The notes under the pieces were generated by a model. It had not been told where the DNA came from. It did no database searches and saw nothing but the letters and a program-made list of their open reading frames with translations. Shown here one piece after another: positions 25,089 to 33,325 of a stretch of 64,000 bases of DNA (position 1 is the first letter of the stretch; each line of letters opens with the position of its first letter). The stretch lies in assembly GCA_964427505.1 (NCBI GenBank), contig CAYRUO010000003.1:186001-250000 (forward strand). Direction: 5' to 3'. Origin of the DNA: Thermanaerothrix sp034436175. Lineage in GTDB: Bacteria; Chloroflexota; Anaerolineae; Anaerolineales; Anaerolineaceae. Both the position numbers and the translations under genes were made by a program.

Positions 25089-25909
25089 TTCGCCGCAACC
25101 CAATTCTGTTTCTGCTTACCGTTTTAGCACTGGCCTTCTTAACGGTCAGTTATCTCTTGCCCATTTACGTTATGTTTGCCACCTCGCTGAAGACACCGGT
25201 AGAGATCACCCAACGCACCTATATGGTGCTAAGTGGAAACCTTCAATGGGAGAACTATGCCACGGCATTGCGGCTGATAGCGCCAGCACTGAGGAATTCT
25301 TCAATTATTTCCTTTACGGTGACCCTTTTGGCTACGTTCTTCGGTGCCTTGGGGGGGTATTACCTGGCGCGTGTGCGGGCAGGATGGGTGCGGTTTTTGT
25401 TTATCCTGGTTGGGATTGCGCTTTATCTTCCCTACCAGGTGGTGTTGATCCCACTGGTGCAATTGATGGCGCTAACGCGTTTGGCGTTAACCCATGCCGG
25501 TTTGATTCTTAGTTATCTGGTGCTCAATGTGCCGTTGGCATCGGTGTTGATGGGAACCTTCTTTCTTTCAGTGCCACGGGAGTTGGAGGAAGCTGCCGAG
25601 GTGGATGGGGCCAGCAAGTTGCAGATATTCTTCCGCGTGGTGACTCCGATCTCGCTGCCGGCGTACGCCTCGGTGGCGATCATCATCTTCACTCAGGTTT
25701 GGAATGAGTTTCTTCTGGCATTAACTTTATCTACGCCTCTGACGACAACCATCCAGGTCAAGTTGGCCGAGGTGAAAGGCAGCTTCGTGGCGCTATACAA
25801 CTTACAAATGGCGGCGGCGCTGATCGCCGTCCTTATCCCATTAACGTTCTTCCTGCTATTGGGGCGCTACTTTATCCGTGGTATTTTGGCCGGTGCCCTT
25901 AAAGGGTGA
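25076..25909 (+). CDS. Sugar ABC transporter permease, MalG/UgpE-like
   Basis: A 277-residue permease with about six hydrophobic segments and the EAA loop EAAEVDGASKLQIFFRVVTP. It starts inside the end of the previous gene, so the two are translationally coupled. No ATPase gene follows, so the transporter presumably uses a shared MsmX/MalK-type ATPase encoded elsewhere, as is common for CUT1 importers. Confidence 0.92.
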   Translation: MVRIIRRNPILFLLTVLALAFLTVSYLLPIYVMFATSLKTPVEITQRTYMVLSGNLQWENYATALRLIAPALRNSSIISFTVTLLATFFGALGGYYLARVRAGWVRFLFILVGIALYLPYQVVLIPLVQLMALTRLALTHAGLILSYLVLNVPLASVLMGTFFLSVPRELEEAAEVDGASKLQIFFRVVTPISLPAYASVAIIIFTQVWNEFLLALTLSTPLTTTIQVKLAEVKGSFVALYNLQMAAALIAVLIPLTFFLLLGRYFIRGILAGALKG

Positions 25910-25919
25910 TTGAAATTTT

Positions 25920-26777
25920 CTAGGTGTGCCACAATCCGATGAAAAGTAAGGTGAAAAGGCTGCTGACGATAAGTTGGCGCAGACCGATTTGGGTGGGTTT
26001 TTGTCCTATCGCAGGTTTCCAAAATCCCCGGGCCGATTCAAATAATTGTAAGGCGTAGGCAAGGGGAAGCCATGAAGGTAATAGGGAGATTGCGGAAAGG
26101 AAACCTGTTGTGCTAACCGCCAAGAAGTTGAAGCCCAGGGTGGGCAAGGCGATTCGGATTTGGGTTGAAAGAGAAGGTATACTTTGCCACCGCCGTTGTT
26201 CTAAACGCATGAAAGCGTGCGCGATAGAGGTTAAAGCGTGAAGACTGCACAATCCCCAGAGCGTCCAACCGGTGGCGGAGTAAGCGCCCTCGGTGACCCA
26301 ATAGGCTGCCGGTGCACCCAGCGCTAGGACGAGGGCAACCGCAAAATCTAAAATGGGCTGATGGCGTTCGGCACGCCGGCTGACAAGAAAGAGGTAAACC
26401 GCCAGGACGGGCAGGGCGGGAAGAGCGAGCCAGAGCAGTTCTTTGAAGCCCTGGGCTATAAGGAATCCTAAACCAACCAAACCCAAAATTCCGTAGCCAC
26501 ATGCCCAAAAGATAGCACCAAATAGATCGGCGCGTGAACGACGTCCACTTAGTGACTTGATCACCAACGTAAGAGGATGACGAAAAAGGAAAGCCGCCAG
26601 AGCGGTGATCAAAAGCACAACCGAGGCCATTGAAGGGGAACGGTCGGCTGTGGCTAAACCGATGACGAGAGGGCTAAGAAGAAAAACCCATCCACCATGC
26701 TCTTGGGGAAGCGCGAGGTCACGACGCAACCACATTGAAAGGCTTTGAGGCTTTGACGTCATCGTCTGTAAATCCAT
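25920..26777 (-). CDS. YwiC-like family integral membrane protein
   Basis: A 285-residue protein with about seven to eight hydrophobic segments. The start region LALPQEHGGWVFLLSPLVIG matches the YwiC-like family, whose hallmark is a PQEHGAW-type motif. In Bacillus ywiC lies near anaerobic nitrate-respiration genes, but the function is not established. It converges on the permease gene and is divergent from ptsH. Confidence 0.8.
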   Translation of the reverse strand: MDLQTMTSKPQSLSMWLRRDLALPQEHGGWVFLLSPLVIGLATADRSPSMASVVLLITALAAFLFRHPLTLVIKSLSGRRSRADLFGAIFWACGYGILGLVGLGFLIAQGFKELLWLALPALPVLAVYLFLVSRRAERHQPILDFAVALVLALGAPAAYWVTEGAYSATGWTLWGLCSLHALTSIAHAFMRLEQRRWQSIPSLSTQIRIALPTLGFNFLAVSTTGFLSAISLLPSWLPLAYALQLFESARGFWKPAIGQKPTQIGLRQLIVSSLFTLLFIGLWHT

Positions 26778-27016
26778 AATTGCTTTTCTCCGAGGTTTTG
26801 GGTGATTTTACTGCAAATCAGTGTCACTATATTTTGCCGTAGAATTGGGGTAATTTGATTGTGCTAGCGCAAAGTGATCGTCCGGAATGCAGAAATTTTC
26901 ACAAAGTTGCCCATACACGCCAACTAAAATTTCGGTAAAATTATGAACGTTATGACCCGTAACTGTTGGCCTGTGGGATGGGCCTGACGATTATTCCCCA
27001 TTGATGAGGCGTATGC

Positions 27017-27286
27017 ATGGTAGAGGCAAAAGTATTGATCAAAAACAAGGTGGGCTTACACGCACGTCCGGCTTCTCTTTTTGTTCAGACGGCTAACAAG
27101 TTCAAAAGCGCTATTACTGCCATTCACGGTGAACGAAAGGCGAACGCCAAAAGCATCTTGAGTGTTCTAACGTTGGGGGCGGATCAGGGGGCAGAATTGA
27201 TCTTGCAGGCCGAAGGTGAGGATGCGGAAGAAGCCGTGCAGGCTTTGGTTAGTTTAATTGAGTCGAATTTTGGGGAGGCTGAATGA
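27017..27286 (+). CDS. ptsH: HPr phosphocarrier protein
   Basis: An 89-residue HPr with the catalytic His15 in GLHARPAS and Ser46 in NAKSIL, the residue phosphorylated by HPr kinase in many Gram-positive-type systems. It accepts phosphate from enzyme I. The next gene overlaps by 4 bp and encodes enzyme I. No EII permease gene is in the window. Confidence 0.96.
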   Translation: MVEAKVLIKNKVGLHARPASLFVQTANKFKSAITAIHGERKANAKSILSVLTLGADQGAELILQAEGEDAEEAVQALVSLIESNFGEAE

Positions 27287-29007
27287 AAACAATTCGGGGC
27301 ATCGGGGCCTCGCCGGGGATCGCCATTGGGCCGGCTTATCGCTTCCACCGTGTGGATTTGCATGTGGATACACGTTCAGTGCATGATGTAGATGCGGAAT
27401 TTGCGCGCTTCTATCAGGCGCTAGAACACGCTGAGGGACAACTGCGTCTGGTGCATGAAAAAGCGCGCCGAGAGGCCGGCGCAGAGCAGGCGGCAATCTT
27501 TGAAGCCCAGTTGGAAATGTTGCGGGACCCGGAATTGCTGGGTGAAACTCAGGCTGCCATCCGCGATCAACGTCTGAATGCCGAAGCGGCATGGTGGAGT
27601 ACGGTTGAGCGTTTTGCTGCCATTTTGGAAGAAATGGAAAGCGAATACTTTCGCGCCCGGGCCGCCGATATCCGAGATGTGGGGCGCCGGGTGTTGCGGA
27701 TTTTGAAGGGTATTACCGAAGAACCGATGCAACTCACCGAGCCGGTGGTTATCCTGGCACAGGATTTGAGCCCTTCTGATACGGTTGGGTTGGACAAATC
27801 TCTGGTGTTGGGGTTCTGCACCGCCGGAGGGGGCGAAACATCACATACAGCAATTTTGGCGCGCAGTCTGGGGTTGCCAGCGGTGGTTGCGGCAGGCCCG
27901 GAGGTGCTTCAAATTCCAAGTGGCACCCAGGTCATCTTGGATGGGGTGGAGGGACTGTTGATCGTCGAGCCGGATGAGCAAGCGGCGAAGGTGTTTGTGC
28001 AACGCAGAGAAGCCCTGACAAAATTAAGGGAACAGGCGTTCGCGCATTGCAAAGAGCCGGCTGTTACCTTGGATGGACATAGGGTAGAGGTGGTGGCGAA
28101 TATTGGCAATGTGCAGGGGGCATTTACCGCCCTGGAGCACGGGGCCGAAGGGGTAGGATTGCTACGCACCGAGTTCCTGTATTTAGAACGCTCCACACTT
28201 CCAGATGAGGAAGAACAATATCAAGCCTATCGTGCCATCCTTGAGGTATTTGGGCAACAGCCGGTTGTCCTGCGTACCTTGGATATTGGCGGGGATAAAG
28301 AGTTGGCTTACATGGAATTGCCCAAGGAAGAGAATCCTTTCCTGGGGGTGCGGGGAATTCGTCTATGCTTAGTACACCCGGAACTCTTCTATCCTCAAAT
28401 TCGAGCGGCGTTGCGCGCAGGGGTTGGGTATAACCTAAAACTGATGTTTCCGATGATCGCAACGTTGGATGAAGTGCGTGCAGCCAAACGCATCGTGGAG
28501 GCCTGCCGCGAGGAATTACGCCGCGATGGTAAGCCAGTGGCCGATAATATCGAGATTGGCATCATGGTTGAAGTGCCTTCTGCGGCAGTGATGGCGGAGC
28601 ACTTTGCCCGCGAGGTGGATTTCTTCTCGATTGGGACCAATGATTTGACCCAATATACTCTGGCGGCGGATCGGGCTAATGCGCAGTTGGCCGATTTGAT
28701 CAGTGCTTTTTCGCCGGCAGTTCTGATCTTGATTGATCAGGTGATCCAAGCCGCTCATCGTCATGGCAAATGGGTCGGATTATGCGGGGAACTGGCGGGC
28801 GAACCACTAGGCATCCCGATTTTGTTGGGCTTGGGTTTGGATGAATTCAGTATGAATCCCAGCGCTATTCCATTGGCCAAACAAATCATTCGATCACTTT
28901 CATTGACGCAATGCCAGGAACTGGCGCGGGAGGTTCTCACCCTCGAGAGCGCCCAAGCGGTTAAAGAACGTGTGCGCGAGCGCTTCCCGTTTCTGACGCT
29001 TTCCTAA
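27283..29007 (+). CDS. ptsI: Phosphoenolpyruvate-protein phosphotransferase (enzyme I)
   Basis: A 574-residue enzyme I of full length that transfers phosphate from PEP to HPr. It has the N-terminal HPr-binding/phosphohistidine domain with active-site His188 in GGGETSHTAIL, and the C-terminal PEP-binding barrel (GVGLLRTEFLYLER, LRTLDIGGDKE, FFSIGTNDLTQYTLAADR, GLCGELAG with the catalytic Cys). It overlaps ptsH by 4 bp (ATGA). The sugar- or kinase-specific partner must be elsewhere; regulatory or DhaM-type use is possible. Confidence 0.96.
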   Translation: MKTIRGIGASPGIAIGPAYRFHRVDLHVDTRSVHDVDAEFARFYQALEHAEGQLRLVHEKARREAGAEQAAIFEAQLEMLRDPELLGETQAAIRDQRLNAEAAWWSTVERFAAILEEMESEYFRARAADIRDVGRRVLRILKGITEEPMQLTEPVVILAQDLSPSDTVGLDKSLVLGFCTAGGGETSHTAILARSLGLPAVVAAGPEVLQIPSGTQVILDGVEGLLIVEPDEQAAKVFVQRREALTKLREQAFAHCKEPAVTLDGHRVEVVANIGNVQGAFTALEHGAEGVGLLRTEFLYLERSTLPDEEEQYQAYRAILEVFGQQPVVLRTLDIGGDKELAYMELPKEENPFLGVRGIRLCLVHPELFYPQIRAALRAGVGYNLKLMFPMIATLDEVRAAKRIVEACREELRRDGKPVADNIEIGIMVEVPSAAVMAEHFAREVDFFSIGTNDLTQYTLAADRANAQLADLISAFSPAVLILIDQVIQAAHRHGKWVGLCGELAGEPLGIPILLGLGLDEFSMNPSAIPLAKQIIRSLSLTQCQELAREVLTLESAQAVKERVRERFPFLTLS

Positions 29008-29017
29008 GTGAGTTGTG

Positions 29018-29048
29018 AACACCCGGTCAAAATCCGGGTGTTTTTTAT
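29018..29048 (+). terminator. Intrinsic terminator after ptsI
   Basis: Perfect 9-bp stem AACACCCGG / CCGGGTGTT with a 7-nt loop, running into a T-rich tract (TTTTTTATTTG). It closes the ptsHI operon. Confidence 0.9.
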
Positions 29049-29161
29049 TTGTTTGTTTTATTGCGGTGGAGTGAAAAGAGATAAGTGGGGTGATAAGAGA
29101 CATCATTGACCGCGGTCGGGCTATAATAGTGAAAGATCCCACGATAACCCAGGAGGCAACA

Positions 29162-29572
29162 ATGAGCATTCCGTTCCCAAGTGATGCCTGGATCAAAGCC
29201 ATGATGGAAGACCTTAATCAGAGCCAAGCGTATGCCGAGGCGGCCAAAAATTGGGAGGGGGATTTTTATTTTATAATTGAGCCTGGTGGCAGCCTGGATC
29301 ACACGGTCATCCTCTATATGGATTTGTGGCACGGAAAATGCCGCGAGGCTTTTGAGGTCACCGACCCTGAGGCACGCAAGCCGGCGTTTCGTTTGAGCGG
29401 CCCCGTCCAGACCTGGAAGAAAGTGATGACGCGTCAACTTGATCCCATGCAAGCCATGATGACGGGGCAATTGCGTCTTCAGGGGAATATGGCGATGGTG
29501 ATGAAAAACGTCCGCGCGGCGAAAGAACTGGTTGAATCGTGCACCCGCATCCCGACTATATTCCCGGTATAG
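29162..29572 (+). CDS. SCP2 sterol-carrier-like domain protein
   Basis: A 136-residue protein that resembles the SCP2 fold: WEGDFYFIIEPGG, then a LSGPVQTWKKVM region and TGQLRLQGNMAMVMKNVRAAKELV, the usual C-terminal SCP2 signature. Such domains bind hydrophobic ligands. ATG 29162 follows CAGGAGG. The dehydrogenase gene follows 58 bp later and AOR after that, so it may deliver or bind a lipophilic alcohol, aldehyde or acid for those enzymes. That link is inferred. Confidence 0.75.
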   Translation: MSIPFPSDAWIKAMMEDLNQSQAYAEAAKNWEGDFYFIIEPGGSLDHTVILYMDLWHGKCREAFEVTDPEARKPAFRLSGPVQTWKKVMTRQLDPMQAMMTGQLRLQGNMAMVMKNVRAAKELVESCTRIPTIFPV

Positions 29573-29630
29573 CCTTGGAAAGATCTATGAATTTTCTTGG
29601 GTAACGCCTGCTATACATCCGGAGGCGGTC

Positions 29631-30800
29631 ATGTGGTATTTTGCTTCACCTCTCATTGTGTATGGTGAGGATGCGCTTTCACATCTTGCTACCCTGGAAG
29701 GGCAACGCGCGGCACTCATCACCGATGTGCACCTTGTGGCGTTGGGATTGGCAGATAAGGTTGCTGACTTTCTTCGCCAGGGCGGGCTGGAAGTGGTTTG
29801 TTATGATCGGGTTGAACCTGAGCCGAGCCTTGAACTGGTCAAGGAAGGGGCGGAATTTTTACTCACCCATTCTCCGGATTGGATTGTGGCGTTGGGTGGC
29901 GGTTCGGTGATAGACGCTGCGAAAGCCATGTGGATTCTGTACGCTCGACCAGATCTCGATCCGGAGGCCATAAACCCCATCGAGCATTTTAATTTGCGGG
30001 CTAAAGCGCGTTTTGTGGCCATTCCTACGACCAGCGGTACGGGTTCTGAGGTCACCTGGGCTATTGTGCTGACCAATCGAGCCGAACGACGTAAGTTGGG
30101 CTTGGGCAGTCGGGAGGCTATTGCGGATATTGCCATCGTTGACCCGGCTGTGGTTATGGACCTGCCCCCACGTCTGACCGCAGATACCGGCCTGGATGCC
30201 TTAACGCATGCCATCGAAGGGTTCACCAGCACTTATCACAACGACTTCACCGATGGGTTGTGTCTGAAGGCGGCGAAGTTAGTGTTTGAATATTTGCCTC
30301 GCGCCTATCGTTTTGGAAAGGACGACCCTGAAGCCCGCGCACGTATGCATTATGCCGCCACCCTGGCCGGGTTGGGGTTTGGAAATGCCATGGCGGCGTT
30401 GGCGCACGGGATTGGGCATGCGTTGGGGGCAATCTTTCATTTGCCGCATGGTCGCGCCGTGGCATTGGCATTGCCTTACACCATTGCCTATTGTGCTCAG
30501 GGGGAACCGGGCTCGACACGGTATGCAGAGTTGGCCTATCATTTGCGGTTACCGGCTGAGAGTGAATGGGTGGCTGCCAAGGCATTGATTGAGGCTGTGA
30601 CTGACCTGATGAGGCAGGTTGAACAGCCGCTCACCCTGGCGCAGGCAGGGATTGCGCAGCGTGACTTGGAACGTGAGATGTCAGTTCTGATAGATCATGC
30701 CATGAATGATACCCAGACCATTATGAGCCCTCGAGTTCCGGATGAATCCGAACTGCAGGCTCTGCTCTGGCAAATGTACTCGGGTGATATTTCCCTCTAA
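29631..30800 (+). CDS. Iron-containing alcohol dehydrogenase
   Basis: A 389-residue group III Fe-dependent alcohol dehydrogenase that interconverts an alcohol and aldehyde with NAD(P)H. It shows VALGGGSVIDAAKAM (NAD binding), PTTSGTGSEVT, and metal ligands in DTGLDALTHAIE, AHGIGHALG and HLPHG. The start at ATG 29631 is supported by GGAGG five bases upstream. It is 24 bp before the AOR gene, so an alcohol-aldehyde-acid couple is likely. Confidence 0.92.
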   Translation: MWYFASPLIVYGEDALSHLATLEGQRAALITDVHLVALGLADKVADFLRQGGLEVVCYDRVEPEPSLELVKEGAEFLLTHSPDWIVALGGGSVIDAAKAMWILYARPDLDPEAINPIEHFNLRAKARFVAIPTTSGTGSEVTWAIVLTNRAERRKLGLGSREAIADIAIVDPAVVMDLPPRLTADTGLDALTHAIEGFTSTYHNDFTDGLCLKAAKLVFEYLPRAYRFGKDDPEARARMHYAATLAGLGFGNAMAALAHGIGHALGAIFHLPHGRAVALALPYTIAYCAQGEPGSTRYAELAYHLRLPAESEWVAAKALIEAVTDLMRQVEQPLTLAQAGIAQRDLEREMSVLIDHAMNDTQTIMSPRVPDESELQALLWQMYSGDISL

Positions 30801-30824
30801 TCCCGTCAACCAATGGGAGGCAAC

Positions 30825-32651
30825 ATGTCGTTTGGCCGGATACTTAGCGTGGATTTGACGCGGGGGACGTTCGAATTTTCTACGTTACCGCGTGCCTTTG
30901 TAGAGGACTTCATCGGCGGAAGCAGTTTAGCGGCGCGCATGATGTGGGATGTGCTTGACCCCCAGCGCGATCCATTCCATCCTGACAACCCTTTGATTTT
31001 TATCACCGGACCGATGACAGGTACGGGCGGACCAACGACCGGGCGGTTTACGATTTGTGGGCGTTCACCTCAGACTGGATTGTGGGGCGAGGCCAATATT
31101 GGAGGATTCGTTGGCCCAGAGTTGCGGCAGGCAGGGGTAGATGTGTTATGGATTACGGGACGCGCTGAGGAGCCGGTATATCTTTTGATTCGCGAAGGGG
31201 AGGTTTCCCTACGCCCTGCAGGTCACTTATGGGGGAAGGCGGATACTTATCAAACTCAGGTTATCGTGAAAGAGGAGATTGGCGAACCTCGTGCTAGGGT
31301 GGCTTGCATTGGGGCGGCGGGAGAGAACAAGGTGCCGATGGCGGGGATTCTGGCCGATCATGGACGGTTGGCAGCCAGAACCGGCCTGGGAGCATTGATG
31401 GGATCGAAAAATCTCAAGGCCGTGGCAGTGCGCGGAACTGGTCAGATCCCCTTGGCGCGAGCGGACGACTATCGCAAGTTGCGTGTAGCCGTAAATAAAA
31501 ACTTGCTGGAACAAAACCTCACCGCAGTCTTAAAAGCCACAGGCACCTCGGGCGCGGCAGAATATCTGCAGTTTATGGGGGATATGCCGCAGCGCTATTG
31601 GACGGCGGCGACCTTTGAGGGAGCGGCAAATATCAGCGGTTCAACGATGGCGGAAACCATCTTGACCGGGACAAAGGCTTGTCAGGGATGTGTGATCTCG
31701 TGTGGGCGAGAGGTCGTCATTTCCCAAGGGCCCTATGCGACTCAAGGGAAAGTAAAAGGACCTGAGTATGAAACTATCTGTGCGTTTGGGTCGCAATTAT
31801 TGGTGGATGATCTTGCGGCGATCACCGCGCTGGGCGAGCGCTGTGATCGGCTGGGTTTGGATACCATTTCAGCCGGAAATACGCTGGCATTGGCTTACTT
31901 GTTGTTTGATCAGGGAATTATCAGCGAAAAGGATACGGGGGGATTAGCGTTACACTGGGGGGATCCAACCCCTTGTTTTGTGCTCTTGGATCAAATGGCA
32001 CAACGTGAGGGTTTTGGAGAATTGCTGGCTCAGGGTAGTCAAGCCGTGGCTGCCCATTTTGGCGTTCCCGACCTGGCTGTAGTGGTTAATGGTCTGGAAG
32101 TGCCCATGCACGATCCACGTGCCTTCAGCGGGCAAACGCTTTCCTATCTCACTTCGCCGCGTGGGGCCTGTCATAATCAAAGTGATTTCTTCCAGGTAGA
32201 AATGGGCGGCACTTTGGAAGAAATTGGTATTACACTACCAGAGCGATTTCGGGATGAGGGCAAGGCTAGGCTGGTCGCGCGTCATCAACATTGGCGCACA
32301 GTATGTAACAGCCTGGTCATGTGTTATTTCGCGGTTGTGTCTCCGAGTGCGGTGTGTGAGTTGCTCAATGCAGCCCTCGGGGTGGATTGGGATGTGGAAA
32401 CAATGCTTCTGGCCGGGGAGCGGGGCTGGAACATGAAGCGTATGATCAATTTGCGCCTTGGTTTGAAACCAGAGCGAGAAAAATTACCCCGTTTGCTGGT
32501 CCAGCCTTTACCAGAAGGTGGGCAACAAGGCTACGTGCCCAATGTCGAAGTGTTGCTCGATGAATACTACACTGCCAGTGGCTGGGACCGTGCCACCGGT
32601 TGGCCGACTGAGCAAAAGATCAGAGCCTTGGGCTTGGACTTTGTATTGTAG
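30825..32651 (+). CDS. Aldehyde:ferredoxin oxidoreductase (tungstopterin)
   Basis: A 608-residue AOR-family enzyme that oxidises aldehydes to acids with ferredoxin, or the reverse. The N-terminal domain (GGSSLAARMMWD, GRFTICGRSPQTGLWGEANIGG) binds the pterin, and the [4Fe-4S] cluster ligands are Cys286, Cys289 and Cys293 in CQGCVISC plus Cys494, at nearly the same spacing as I recall for the Pyrococcus enzyme. ATG 30825 follows GGGAGG. With the adjacent Fe-ADH it suggests strictly anaerobic alcohol/aldehyde metabolism. Confidence 0.92.
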   Translation: MSFGRILSVDLTRGTFEFSTLPRAFVEDFIGGSSLAARMMWDVLDPQRDPFHPDNPLIFITGPMTGTGGPTTGRFTICGRSPQTGLWGEANIGGFVGPELRQAGVDVLWITGRAEEPVYLLIREGEVSLRPAGHLWGKADTYQTQVIVKEEIGEPRARVACIGAAGENKVPMAGILADHGRLAARTGLGALMGSKNLKAVAVRGTGQIPLARADDYRKLRVAVNKNLLEQNLTAVLKATGTSGAAEYLQFMGDMPQRYWTAATFEGAANISGSTMAETILTGTKACQGCVISCGREVVISQGPYATQGKVKGPEYETICAFGSQLLVDDLAAITALGERCDRLGLDTISAGNTLALAYLLFDQGIISEKDTGGLALHWGDPTPCFVLLDQMAQREGFGELLAQGSQAVAAHFGVPDLAVVVNGLEVPMHDPRAFSGQTLSYLTSPRGACHNQSDFFQVEMGGTLEEIGITLPERFRDEGKARLVARHQHWRTVCNSLVMCYFAVVSPSAVCELLNAALGVDWDVETMLLAGERGWNMKRMINLRLGLKPEREKLPRLLVQPLPEGGQQGYVPNVEVLLDEYYTASGWDRATGWPTEQKIRALGLDFVL

Positions 32652-32653
32652 CC

Positions 32654-33169
32654 TTAGCGCACTGCAGCCGTTATCTCGATCTCACCACTTTGCTCGAACC
32701 CGAGTTTAAGCCTTATGCTGTCGCCTGGATTGAGTGTGCGGTTTAAGCCGATGAGCATAATGTGATACCCTCCCGGCGCTAATCTCACCGTACTCTGAGC
32801 GGGAATCTCAAGACGATTAATCGGCTGCATTTGCATCACGTCGCCACTCATAACCGTCTGATGAATCTCAGCCCGATTGGCCACATCGGTGGCAACCTCA
32901 ACGAGGTAATCTGGGGTGTGTCCGAGGTTGCGAATTACCATATAAACAGCACTGGTTGTCGTTGGATTTGCCGATGACTCGTGGCTGTGTGTGGGCGTTT
33001 CCATCCCGTGATCCATGGATGACATGGGCGTTGTGTCTAATGCACGAGCACGTGCCCAGGCTTCCTCGATGCGAATCAAGGGTTGGGATGGTGTGTTATT
33101 GAGGTAGATGATGAACCCGAAGGCTAGCAACGTAATCCCCAGACTTACGAACCAAAACAAGCGTTTCAT
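32654..33169 (-). CDS. Membrane-anchored PCu(A)C copper chaperone
   Basis: A 171-residue protein with one N-terminal hydrophobic anchor (about 6-24), then a PCu(A)C domain: AEIHQTV, GDVMQMQP and LAPGGYHIMLIGL give the His/Met copper(I) ligands. A His/Met-rich insertion (SSMDHGMETPTHSHE, residues about 50-64) in the N-terminal part may bind additional metal. Such proteins deliver copper to the CuA/CuB sites of cytochrome oxidase. It is convergent with the AOR gene with only 2 bp between stops. Confidence 0.88.
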   Translation of the reverse strand: MKRLFWFVSLGITLLAFGFIIYLNNTPSQPLIRIEEAWARARALDTTPMSSMDHGMETPTHSHESSANPTTTSAVYMVIRNLGHTPDYLVEVATDVANRAEIHQTVMSGDVMQMQPINRLEIPAQSTVRLAPGGYHIMLIGLNRTLNPGDSIRLKLGFEQSGEIEITAAVR

Positions 33170-33224
33170 TCGATCTGTCTCCCGCTTTGAATTTCTTCAA
33201 TTTTATAAAGGGGGGAGGATGAGC

Positions 33225-33250
33225 GTAAATCGCTAGAATGAGCGATTTAC
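33225..33250. promoter_or_regulatory. Perfect inverted repeat upstream of PCu(A)C gene
   Basis: GTAAATCGCT / AGCGATTTAC, perfect 10-bp arms, 6-nt centre. It sits 56 bp upstream of the PCu(A)C start codon and beside the terminator of the DUF3048 gene. It could be an operator for the chaperone gene; no T tract follows on the plus strand. Confidence 0.45.
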
Positions 33251-33270
33251 CTCGTAATAAAATCGGGGAC

Positions 33271-33303
33271 GGAAAACGCCAGCCCGATTTCAGGCTGGCG
33301 TTT
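33271..33303 (-). terminator. Intrinsic terminator of DUF3048 gene
   Basis: On the minus strand AAACGCCAGCC / GGCTGGCGTTT (perfect 11-bp arms, 8-nt loop) followed by TTTTCC, 22 bp beyond the stop codon. Confidence 0.85.
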
Positions 33304-33325
33304 CAAGCAGAGATAGGGCACTGGA

